From NCBI GenBank assembly GCA_041175045.1, contig JBEDFR010000050.1, positions 1 to 46,152 on the forward strand: a stretch of 46,152 nt of DNA. Reading direction: 5' to 3'. This document shows positions 39,107-46,152 of this stretch, in pieces. The stretch comes from UBA5078 sp041175045. Lineage in GTDB: Bacteria > Pseudomonadota > Gammaproteobacteria > Pseudomonadales > Pseudohongiellaceae. How positions within the stretch are numbered: position 1 is the first letter of the stretch; every line of letters begins with the position of its first letter. The notes below the pieces were generated by a model that was not told the DNA's origin, did no database searches, and saw only the letters and a program-made list of their open reading frames with translations. The translations under genes were made by a program, and so were the position numbers.

Positions 39107-39255
39107 GGTCGGTGTGGGGCCTCGCGGGGTGCTGATGCTGACTGGGCCCAGATACTACTACCATTGGCTGAAAGGAAGAAATCCGGCGCTGCGCAAATTC
39201 AGGGTAAGCTTGCGGCCCTCAGAGTCAGACACGCCGGGGGCGCGAGCGAGGCAGC

Positions 39256-40728
39256 ATGAGCAATAGCATCTACTGGCATGATTACGAGACTTTCGGTGCC
39301 AACCCGCGACGTGATCGTGCCGCCCAGTTTGCCGGGGTGCGCACAGACGAGGCGCTCACCATCATCGGTGAACCGCTGCAGCTGCACTGTCAACCGGCGC
39401 GCGACTTCCTTCCGGACCCCCGGTCCTGCCTTGTTACCGGCATCACCCCGGCCATCGCGCAGGCGCGCGGCGTGCCGGAATCCGAGTTCATTGCCCGCAT
39501 CCTGGCCGAGTTCGCCAGGCCGCAGACCTGCGGAGCGGGCTACAACAGCCTGCGCTTCGATGACGAGCTGACGCGTCAGCTGCTCTATCGCAATTTCCAC
39601 GACCCGTACGAGCGCGAGTGGAAGAACGGCAATTCGCGCTGGGACATCATCGACATGGTGCGCCTGTGCTGTGCTCTGCGCCCCGAGGGTATCGTCTGGC
39701 CGCGGCGCGAGGACGGTGCGCCCTCGTTTCGTCTGGAGGAGCTGACCGCTGCCAATGGCATCGGCCACGCCAATGCCCACGATGCCCTGGCCGATGTCCT
39801 GGCCACCATCGCGCTGGCCAGACTGGTTCGAGAGCGCCAGCCCCGGCTTTATGACTATGTCTACCAGTTGCGGGACAAGACGAAGGTGCTGGCCCAGCTG
39901 GACATCGTCAGCAAGAAGCCGGTGCTGCATGTGTCCTCCATGTATCCGGCGGCGCACGGCGCCCTGGCCCTGGTGGCGCCGTTGACGCGCCACCCGGCGG
40001 ACAAGAACGGCGTCATCGTGTTTGACCTGCGTCAGGATCCGGCGCCATGGCTGCAACTGGATGTCGAGGCGCTCAGGCGTCGGCTGTTCACGCGGCAGGA
40101 GGAATTGCCTGAGGGCGAGACGCGGATCGCACTCAAGGTGCTGCATGTCAATCGCTGCCCGGTGGTGGCCCCGCTCGCATTGCTGGATGAAGCGACGGCA
40201 TCCCGACTGGCGATTGATCTCAAACAGTCGCAGGTGCACTGGCAGCGCCTGCTGGACTCGCCCGAGGCCATCATGCGGGTCGCGAGTGCGTTTGACCGGC
40301 CCCTGGATGACGCGGGTCCCGGCGCCGCGAACCCGGATTTCATGCTCTACAGCGGCGGCTTTCTCGGCGCCGATGACAAGCGCACGCTGGCCCAGGTGCG
40401 TACGGCCAGTCCGGCGGAGCTGGCGCTGTGGCGTCCGGGCTTTCGTGACCCGCGCCTGGACGAGATGCTGTTTCGTTACCGCGCCCGCAATTTTCCCGCC
40501 TCGCTCACGCCGGCCGAGCAAGTTCGCTGGCAGGCGCACTGCCATGCGACAGTGCTGCGCGAGCCGCAGACGCCCGGCCCCGGCGTGAGCTGGACGCAGT
40601 TCGCGGCGGAACTGGCGCAGCTGCGTGCCGACCCCGGCCATGCGGCGCACTTGCAGTTGCTGGAGGAACTCGCGCAGTATGGCCGTGACCTCTTGCCCTC
40701 TGACTTTCCCGGAACCTCCCTCCCATGA
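39256..40728 (+). CDS. sbcB: Exodeoxyribonuclease I
   Basis: A 490-residue 3'-5' single-strand DNA exonuclease used in mismatch repair and recombination. The DEDDh exonuclease core is complete: D9 and E11 in WHDYETFG, GYNSLRFDDELTRQL, and NAHDALADVLATI. Close to E. coli SbcB are NSRWDIIDMVRLCCALRPEG, QPRLYDYVYQL, CPVVAP and, near the end, FRYRARNFPASLTPAEQ. Its last bases overlap the ABC transporter start (ATGA), so the two are translationally coupled although their functions are unrelated. There is no obvious ribosome-binding site beyond GAGCGAGGCAGC. Confidence 0.95.
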   Translation: MSNSIYWHDYETFGANPRRDRAAQFAGVRTDEALTIIGEPLQLHCQPARDFLPDPRSCLVTGITPAIAQARGVPESEFIARILAEFARPQTCGAGYNSLRFDDELTRQLLYRNFHDPYEREWKNGNSRWDIIDMVRLCCALRPEGIVWPRREDGAPSFRLEELTAANGIGHANAHDALADVLATIALARLVRERQPRLYDYVYQLRDKTKVLAQLDIVSKKPVLHVSSMYPAAHGALALVAPLTRHPADKNGVIVFDLRQDPAPWLQLDVEALRRRLFTRQEELPEGETRIALKVLHVNRCPVVAPLALLDEATASRLAIDLKQSQVHWQRLLDSPEAIMRVASAFDRPLDDAGPGAANPDFMLYSGGFLGADDKRTLAQVRTASPAELALWRPGFRDPRLDEMLFRYRARNFPASLTPAEQVRWQAHCHATVLREPQTPGPGVSWTQFAAELAQLRADPGHAAHLQLLEELAQYGRDLLPSDFPGTSLP

Positions 40729-42518
40729 GTTCTGACAGTACTGCCGCGAAGAGCGGCTCCGGCCCTTCGGCCGTTTCCAGCCTGCGCAAGGCCTTCGTCT
40801 TCATGCGCCCCTATCGCCGGCAGATGGCGCTGGCCACTGCCGCCCTGATCTTTACGGCCGCGGTGACCCTGGCGCTGGTGCAGTTCGTGCGGGTGATCGT
40901 GGATGTCGGCTTCGTGGCCGGCTCGACCCAGTCGCTGGGCCTCGCTATTGCAGGCTTTCTGGTAGTGGCCGTGATTCAAGCCCTGGGCACCTTTGCGCGC
41001 TTTTATTGGGTGTCGTGGCTGGGCGAGCGCGTCACGGCGGACATCCGCACAGCAGTGTTTTCCCACTTGATGTCGCTGCATCCGGGGTATTTCGAAGAGA
41101 ATCGCAGCGGCGAGATCCAGTCGCGCATCACCACGGACACCACCCTGCTGCAAACGGTCATCGGCTCTTCCGTATCAGTAGCCCTGCGCAATCTGCTGAT
41201 GATGATCGGCGGTACCCTGTTTCTGTTCATCACCAATCCGCGGCTCACCAGTATCGTCATGATCTGCATTCCGCTGGTGATCGGGCCGATCATGATCTTC
41301 GGCCGGCGGGTGCGCCAGCTCTCGCGCAGCAGTCAGGACGAGATCGCCAATGTGGGCGCCTATGTGGGCGAGAGCATCCAGCACATCAAGACGGTGCAGG
41401 CCTACACCCATCAGCGTGCCAACGAACAGGCCTTCGCCGACCATGTGGAGTCTGCCTTCAAGGTGGCGCTGGCGCGTATCCTGTCGCGTTCGGTGCTGAT
41501 CACCATCGTCATCACCCTGGTCTTCGGGGCGGTCGCAGCCATGATCTGGGTCGGGGGGCAGGATGTGATCAGCGGGCGCATGTCAGCAGGGGAACTGACG
41601 GCTTTCGTGGTCTATGCCGTGATCGTGGCCTCGGCGGTGGGTGCCATCAGTCAGGTGATCGGCGATCTGCAGCGCGCAGCGGGTGCCACCGAGCGCCTGA
41701 TGGAGTTGCTGCATGCGCCCAGCGAGATCGTCTCGCCGGCGCAGCCACGCGAGTTCGCCATGCCCCTGCGCGGTGAGATTGCGGTGCAGGGATTGCGCTT
41801 CTGCTATCCCTCGCGGCCGCAAAACGCGGCGCTCGACGGGCTGGATCTGCAGGTGGAAGCGGGCAGCAGCGTGGCCCTGGTCGGCCCTTCCGGGGCCGGC
41901 AAGTCGACGCTGTTCGACCTGCTCCTGCGCTTCTACGACCCACAGCAGGGGCGCATCCTGGTCGATGGCATCGACATCCGCGAACTCGACCTGGAAAACC
42001 TGCGGCGGCAGTTCGCCATCGTCTCGCAGCAGCCGGCGATGTTCACCGGCAATGTCCGGGACAACATCCGCTACGGCCGTCCCGGGGCCAGTGACGAGGA
42101 AGTCGAGGCGGCGGCTCGCGCAGCCTATGCCGACGAGTTCATCGAGCAGTTGCCGCAGCGGTATGACAGCTTCCTGGGCGAGGCGGGCATTCGGCTCTCT
42201 GGCGGGCAGCGTCAGCGCCTGGCCATCGCCCGTGCCATCCTGCGCGATGCCCCCATCCTGCTGCTGGATGAAGCCACCAGTGCCCTGGACGCCGAGAGTG
42301 AACGCAAGGTGCAGCTGGCTCTGGACGGGTTGATGCGCAATCGCACCACCTTGATCATCGCGCACCGCCTGGCCACCGTGAAAAACGTCGATACCATCGT
42401 CGTGATGGAGGCGGGCAGGGTGGTGGCACGAGGTTCGCACCAGCAGCTGCTGGAGAGCAGTCCGCTGTACGCCAAGCTGGCCGCGCTGCAGTTTGCCGCC
42501 AGCGGGCAAACTGCGTAG
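40725..42518 (+). CDS. ABC half-transporter, MsbA/multidrug type
   Basis: A 597-residue fused permease-ATPase with six transmembrane helices followed by an exporter-type nucleotide-binding domain. Walker A is VGPSGAGKSTLFDLLLRFYD, the signature is LSGGQRQRLAIARAIL and Walker B is ILLLDEATSALDAES, with the switch histidine in IIAHRLATVKN. The coupling-region motif PGYFEENRSGEIQSRIT is typical of MsbA and multidrug half-transporters that act as homodimers. Lipid A flippase function is possible but not shown; a drug or lipid exporter is the safest description. It overlaps sbcB and is followed by an acyltransferase gene 88 bases later. Confidence 0.93.
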   Translation: MSSDSTAAKSGSGPSAVSSLRKAFVFMRPYRRQMALATAALIFTAAVTLALVQFVRVIVDVGFVAGSTQSLGLAIAGFLVVAVIQALGTFARFYWVSWLGERVTADIRTAVFSHLMSLHPGYFEENRSGEIQSRITTDTTLLQTVIGSSVSVALRNLLMMIGGTLFLFITNPRLTSIVMICIPLVIGPIMIFGRRVRQLSRSSQDEIANVGAYVGESIQHIKTVQAYTHQRANEQAFADHVESAFKVALARILSRSVLITIVITLVFGAVAAMIWVGGQDVISGRMSAGELTAFVVYAVIVASAVGAISQVIGDLQRAAGATERLMELLHAPSEIVSPAQPREFAMPLRGEIAVQGLRFCYPSRPQNAALDGLDLQVEAGSSVALVGPSGAGKSTLFDLLLRFYDPQQGRILVDGIDIRELDLENLRRQFAIVSQQPAMFTGNVRDNIRYGRPGASDEEVEAAARAAYADEFIEQLPQRYDSFLGEAGIRLSGGQRQRLAIARAILRDAPILLLDEATSALDAESERKVQLALDGLMRNRTTLIIAHRLATVKNVDTIVVMEAGRVVARGSHQQLLESSPLYAKLAALQFAASGQTA

Positions 42519-42606
42519 AATCGCGCCCCGCGCCATGACCGGGACGTGACGGCGCCACCGCGCTGCCGGCAGCAGCACCCTCTCAAAACCAAGAACATGC
42601 AGACCC

Positions 42607-43716
42607 ATGGATCAGTTCCAGGACATCCGTCCCTACAATGACGCGGAAGTGCGTCCCGTCATCGACGCCCTGCTCGAAAATCCCGAATTCATCCGCAGCA
42701 TTGCGGGCTTCAGCTTTCCCCGCCTGCATCGTCTTTTTCCGGCGCTCGTCTGCCTGCTGACCCGGCGGCGCCTGCGGGCGCAGCTGCGCGATGTCAACGA
42801 TGTGCGCAGCATGCAGGCGGTGATCGCGTTCTACATGGACAAGATGATCGAGAAGACAACCTCGTCGCTCACCCACACGGGGCTGGAGGGATTGTCACGG
42901 GACAAGGCCTATCTCTTCATCAGCAACCATCGCGATATCGCGATGGACCCCGCCTTCGTGAACTACATGCTGTTCCATGCGGGCTTCGACACGGTGCGCA
43001 TCGCCATCGGCGACAATCTGCTGAAGCGCCCGTTCGTGACCGACCTCATGCGTCTGAACAAGAGCTTCATTGTGCATCGCTCGCTGAAGGGGCGTGATCT
43101 GCTGAAGTCGTCGAAGCAGCTTTCAGAGTACATTCATCACTGCATCGGCAGCGGTCACAGTGTATGGATCGCCCAGCGCGAGGGGCGCGCCAAGGACGGG
43201 TTGGATCGCACCGACACCGCTCTGCTGAAGATGCTGGCCCTGGCGCGGCGCGAGGACGGCTTCGCCGCGGCGCTCAATGCGCTGCACATCGTGCCCGTGT
43301 CGATCTCCTACGAGTTCGACCCGTGTGATCTGCTGAAGGCGGACGAGCTGCAGCAAAAGAGTGAACATGGCACCTTCCAGAAGACCGAGCAGAGCGACAT
43401 GCACAGCATCGTCACTGGCATGATCGGCTACAAGGGGCATGTGCATGTGAGTTTTGGCGAGGAAATCACCCTGCAAAGTGATGACGCCGATGCGGCGGCA
43501 GCCCTGGTGGATGAGCAGATCATTCGCCACTACCTGCTGCAGTCGACCAATCACCAGGCGCTGCAGATGCTGCAGGACGCGACTGTCGCATCACCGGACA
43601 GCGAGTCAGCCCGCCGCTTTGCCGCGCGGGTGCAGCAGGCATCGCCGGCGGTGCGTCCCTTCCTGCTGCAGATGTATGCCAATCCCGTGCTCAGCGCGCG
43701 TGAACAGGTGGTCTAG
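42607..43716 (+). CDS. Glycerolipid acyltransferase family protein
   Basis: A 369-residue protein with the PlsC-type acyltransferase fold, probably membrane-associated and acting in glycerolipid synthesis. Motif I reads NHRDIAMDP with H108 and D114 separated by five residues rather than the classical four; in this subgroup the D110 of HRD may serve instead. The LTHTGLEGL entry lies about residue 90. Motif III-like WIAQREGRAKDG lies near residue 190, with VPVSISYEFDPCD further on. The C-terminal third is specific to this subgroup. It could be a lysophosphatidic acid or other lipid acyltransferase. The preceding 88 bases hold no clear promoter. Confidence 0.86.
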   Translation: MDQFQDIRPYNDAEVRPVIDALLENPEFIRSIAGFSFPRLHRLFPALVCLLTRRRLRAQLRDVNDVRSMQAVIAFYMDKMIEKTTSSLTHTGLEGLSRDKAYLFISNHRDIAMDPAFVNYMLFHAGFDTVRIAIGDNLLKRPFVTDLMRLNKSFIVHRSLKGRDLLKSSKQLSEYIHHCIGSGHSVWIAQREGRAKDGLDRTDTALLKMLALARREDGFAAALNALHIVPVSISYEFDPCDLLKADELQQKSEHGTFQKTEQSDMHSIVTGMIGYKGHVHVSFGEEITLQSDDADAAAALVDEQIIRHYLLQSTNHQALQMLQDATVASPDSESARRFAARVQQASPAVRPFLLQMYANPVLSAREQVV

Positions 43717-43828
43717 ATTTCCACGCTCGGACATTGGCTTGCAGAAAGGTGGCAGGAACTTTGCCGGGGCAATGAGAGTGTGTTGCAGCGGGTGTAAGGC
43801 GGGTTTTTTGCCCATTTACTCGCCCCTC

Positions 43829-43858
43829 TTGGAATCCCCACCCGCTTTCGACTATCAT
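43829..43858 (+). promoter_or_regulatory. Probable promoter of the tRNA-Pro/tRNA-Gly pair
   Basis: TTGGAA (43829-43834), 18-base spacer and TATCAT (43853-43858) lie about 60 bases before tRNA-Pro. A GC-rich stretch (GCCCCGACTTGCGCGGC) follows the -10 as in many stable-RNA promoters. The remaining sequence after the acyltransferase gene (43717-43828) shows no clear terminator. Confidence 0.55.
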
Positions 43859-43916
43859 CCGCCCCGACTTGCGCGGCCGGGGAAACAGCCCGGATTTGCA
43901 GGCCTTCAGATCGGAT

Positions 43917-43993
43917 CGGAGTGTAGCTCAGCCTGGTAGAGTGCTACGTTCGGGACGTAGAAGCCGGAGGTTCGAATCCTCTCACTCCGACCA
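43917..43993 (+). tRNA. tRNA-Pro (anticodon CGG)
   Basis: A 77-base cloverleaf. Acceptor stem CGGAGTG/CACTCCG, discriminator A and encoded CCA. The D arm is GCTC/GAGT and the anticodon stem CTACG/CGTAG with loop TTCGGGA, giving CGG at 43951-43953. The T arm is GGAGG/CCTCT with loop TTCGAAT. It reads CCG codons and probably shares a transcript with the next tRNA 27 bases on. Confidence 0.97.
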
Positions 43994-44020
43994 ATTCTGA
44001 ATCCTTCCAGCGCCACCCCT

Positions 44021-44094
44021 GCGGGTGTAGTTCAATGGTAGAACGAGAGCTTCCCAAGCTTTAGACGTGGGTTCGATTCCCATCACCCGCTCCA
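44021..44094 (+). tRNA. tRNA-Gly (anticodon CCC)
   Basis: A 74-base cloverleaf. Acceptor stem GCGGGTG/CACCCGC, discriminator T and encoded CCA. The D arm is GTTC/GAAC and the anticodon stem AGAGC/GCTTT, with loop TTCCCAA giving CCC at 44053-44055. The T arm is GTGGG/CCCAT with loop TTCGATT. It reads GGG codons. It ends 25 bases before the stop of convergent aroA. Confidence 0.96.
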
Positions 44095-44119
44095 GTTCCC
44101 CAGCACGCATTGCCACGGT

Positions 44120-45406
44120 TCAGCGCACCGTGCACAGCGCCTGAAACAGGTCGAAATACTGCGGAAATGTCTTCGAGGTGCAGCCCGGGTCATTGATGGT
44201 GATGGCGCTTTCGCCGAAGGCTGCCAGCGAAAAACACATGGCCATGCGGTGGTCGTCGTAGGTATCAATGGCCGCGCTGCGGATCTGCGCGGGCGGGGTG
44301 ATCACGATGGAGTCGGCACCTTCTTCCACGGTCGCACCGAGTTTGCGCAGTTCGGTAGCCATGGCGCTCAGGCGGTCGGTTTCCTTCACCCGCCAGTTGG
44401 CGATGTTGCGGATGGCGGTGGGGCCGTGTGCAAACAGGGCGGTGGTGGCGATGGTCATGGCGGCGTCGGGAATGTGGTTCAGGTCGACATCCACGCCACG
44501 CAGGCTGCCGCGGCTGACTTCAATCCAGTTCTCGCTCCAGCGCACGCGCGCGCCCATCTGTTCCAGCACCTCGGCAAAGCGGGCGTCGCCCTGCACGCTG
44601 GCGCTGCCGGTGCCGTGCACGCGCACAGTGCCGCCTGCAATCGCGGCCGCGGCCAGGAAATAGGAGGCCGAGGACGCATCGCCCTCCACCATGATGTCGC
44701 CTGGGGCCACATAGCCTTGTCCGGCGCGGATCACAAAGCGCTGGTAGTCATGGTTCTCGACCGGCACGCCGAACTTCGCCATCACGTCCAGGGTAATCAG
44801 GATATAAGGCTTGGAGACCAGCTCGCCCTCCACCTCGATCTGTAGATCGCCGGTACAGAAGGGAGCTGCCATCAGCATGCCAGTCAGGAATTGGCTGGAG
44901 ATATCGCCCTTGATGCGGACGCGGCCACCCGCCAGGCCATGGGCGTGCAGGCGCAGTGGGGGGTAGCCCGCAGTGCCCAGGTAGTCGATGTCGGCGCCGG
45001 CGGCTCGCAGGCAGTCCACCAGATCGCCGATGGGGCGCTCGTACATGCGGGGCTCGCCCTTCAGCGTGAACTCTCCCCGGCCTGCACAGAGCATGGCACA
45101 CAGCGGGCGCATGGCGGTGCCGGCATTGCCCAGGAACAGCTCCAGGGCGAACTCTGACTGCAGCGGCGCGCCGATGCCGGTAACGCTGCACCAGGTCTTG
45201 TCCGCACTGAGCGTCAATGGCACACCCAGAGCGCGCAGGGCGGTGAGCATGTGGCGCACGTCGTCGCTGTCCAGCAGATTGCGGACGCGGGTCTCGCCAC
45301 TGGCCACGGCGGCCAGCAGCAGGATGCGATTGGACAGACTCTTGGAGCCGGGCAGGGTGACTTCGCCGTCGATACGGCGCAGCGGAGGCAGGGTCAGCGA
45401 GTTCAT
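44120..45406 (-). CDS. aroA: 3-phosphoshikimate 1-carboxyvinyltransferase (EPSP synthase)
   Basis: A 428-residue enzyme of the shikimate pathway, one residue longer than the E. coli enzyme. It shows the class I features LPGSKSLSNRILLLAAVASG near the N-terminus and FLGNAGTAMRPLCA with the glycine of NAGTAMRP intact. The catalytic region LNHIPDAAMTIATTAL and IANWRVKETDRLSAMATEL follow, and TYDDHRMAMCFSLAAFG lies near the C-terminus. The start is the ATG at 45406 with an AGGA site; 31 further in-frame residues upstream do not resemble AroA. It follows the DUF349 gene after 22 bases on the same strand and is convergent with tRNA-Gly. Confidence 0.95.
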   Translation of the reverse strand: MNSLTLPPLRRIDGEVTLPGSKSLSNRILLLAAVASGETRVRNLLDSDDVRHMLTALRALGVPLTLSADKTWCSVTGIGAPLQSEFALELFLGNAGTAMRPLCAMLCAGRGEFTLKGEPRMYERPIGDLVDCLRAAGADIDYLGTAGYPPLRLHAHGLAGGRVRIKGDISSQFLTGMLMAAPFCTGDLQIEVEGELVSKPYILITLDVMAKFGVPVENHDYQRFVIRAGQGYVAPGDIMVEGDASSASYFLAAAAIAGGTVRVHGTGSASVQGDARFAEVLEQMGARVRWSENWIEVSRGSLRGVDVDLNHIPDAAMTIATTALFAHGPTAIRNIANWRVKETDRLSAMATELRKLGATVEEGADSIVITPPAQIRSAAIDTYDDHRMAMCFSLAAFGESAITINDPGCTSKTFPQYFDLFQALCTVR

Positions 45407-45428
45407 GGGTTCCTGGCGTCGCGCGTCA

Positions 45429-46152
45429 TCAGAGTCGGGCGCGGGCTTTCGCCATGCGGGCCTCGAAGGCGCTGCGCACCGCCGCATCCAGCGGACCAAG
45501 ACACAGCAGCTGCATATCCAGATCGGCTACCAGCTGCGCCGGGCTCTTGCCGCTGCCTTTGCCGAAGCTGCTCTTGAGCTGCTGCAGCTGCACCTGCAGG
45601 CGCAGGGCGCGGTCGGCGTCCGGGGAATCGATGCCGGCGTGGATCTCGGCCGAGATGCACAGCTCGCGGGCTTTCTCTTCGTTGTCTTTCGCGTGGCGCT
45701 TGAGCACCTTGGCATCCACTGCGTGCGTCAGGGCGTGGAAGCGCTGCTCCAGGGCCTGATCCTGCAGGACATCGGCCAGCTTGCCCAGGCCCTGCCACTG
45801 CTCGGTCACTGCATCGACAGCGTCGAGTGCCTTGCCGGACATGGCTCCCTGCTCCAGGGTGTGGCAGAAGTCGGCCTTGGCGCGGGCCTGCCCGATAAGC
45901 TGCAGGCTCTTCTTGTCCGGTGCTGCCTTGAGCTTGCTCTCGTAGAGCACGCAGAGCTTGTCGAACTGTTCCTGCAGCGGACGTTTCTCTTGCTTCAAGT
46001 CGGCCGTCAGGGAGGCGCGGAAGGCATCCTTGAGCTCCGTGAACGCGCGGCGCGACTGTAAAAGTTCTTCTCCAGAAAGCGCTGTCAACTGCCTGATCTT
46101 GCTGAGAATATCCTTGCTTGCAGCGACGGCGGGGCTGGGGATGCTGCGTGCC
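45429..46152 (-). CDS. DUF349 domain protein (5' end missing)
   Basis: The C-terminal 240 residues of a longer protein; the frame is open to the right edge. It is highly charged and helical (for example RRAFTELKDAFRASLTADLK and EQRFHALTHAVDAKVLKR), with DUF349-like lengths of coiled coil. The final LDMQLLCLGPLDAAVRSAFEARMAKARARL is characteristic of the C-terminus of these proteins. DUF349 proteins are widely conserved in gammaproteobacteria with unknown molecular role. A TTG at 46088 is internal, not a start. aroA follows closely on the same strand. Confidence 0.78.
   Translation of the reverse strand, partial: ARSIPSPAVAASKDILSKIRQLTALSGEELLQSRRAFTELKDAFRASLTADLKQEKRPLQEQFDKLCVLYESKLKAAPDKKSLQLIGQARAKADFCHTLEQGAMSGKALDAVDAVTEQWQGLGKLADVLQDQALEQRFHALTHAVDAKVLKRHAKDNEEKARELCISAEIHAGIDSPDADRALRLQVQLQQLKSSFGKGSGKSPAQLVADLDMQLLCLGPLDAAVRSAFEARMAKARARL

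Noticed and set aside
43786..43815. A possible hairpin (GGCGGGTTTTTTGCCC) after the acyltransferase gene.
   Set aside because: Only three pairs can form, and the T-run lies inside the loop rather than after the stem.

Overview
The window is a GC-rich, gene-dense stretch of bacterial chromosome with convergent and divergent operons and short intergenic gaps. The gene families point to a free-living gammaproteobacterium, probably near the Pseudomonadales or marine relatives. The main indicators are a PA4780-type RIO kinase, a TIGR02647 protein, PpnN, an E. coli-length RsuA and AroA, SbcB and RecD. No rRNA, prophage, insertion sequence or CRISPR array is visible. Three tRNA genes are present: Arg-ACG, Pro-CGG and Gly-CCC.

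Layout. 1-3932 holds the recD 3' end, two small conserved proteins, a RIO kinase and ppnN. 3953-10279 is a complete SUF iron-sulfur operon, sufB-C-D-S-A-T-E, behind a strong candidate IscR type-1 site that overlaps the promoter; no iscR gene is visible nearby. 10303-12412 (minus strand) is a translationally coupled trio of exported Sel1-repeat proteins. After tRNA-Arg come an exported protein of unknown function, a lipoprotein acylase, a DCC-family thiol protein, a lipoprotein M19 dipeptidase and an exported metallo-beta-lactamase-fold enzyme (12587-18853). 19286-22247 (minus) is a probable operon of aldo/keto reductase, carrier-like permease and glutathione S-transferase. At 22416-22444 a Fur-box-like palindrome is embedded in a sigma70-like promoter ahead of an exported helical protein that I cannot name.

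23301-31662 contains corA, ilvD, a lipoprotein PQQ/cytochrome c dehydrogenase, an Ada-AlkA fusion with ogt (alkylation repair) and a CaCA antiporter. 31837-34979 contains a MATE pump, an xdhC-like gene and pyrophosphatase. 35096-39106 (minus) is a compact string: pyrB, an apparent pilU remnant, mtfA, rsuA and rsmC, the last two being 16S rRNA modification enzymes. 39256-43716 contains sbcB, an ABC half-transporter and an acyltransferase. The window closes with tRNA-Pro, tRNA-Gly, aroA and the 3' part of a DUF349 gene.

Most of the window is housekeeping. The points that deserve a second look are the internally deleted pilU-like gene, the Fur-type promoter in front of an unknown exported protein, the IscR-type promoter on a suf operon lacking iscR, the Sel1 trio and the Ada-AlkA fusion. 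I found no convincing new defence or mobile system. All functional names come from recognising motifs and overall sequence, not from database searches.
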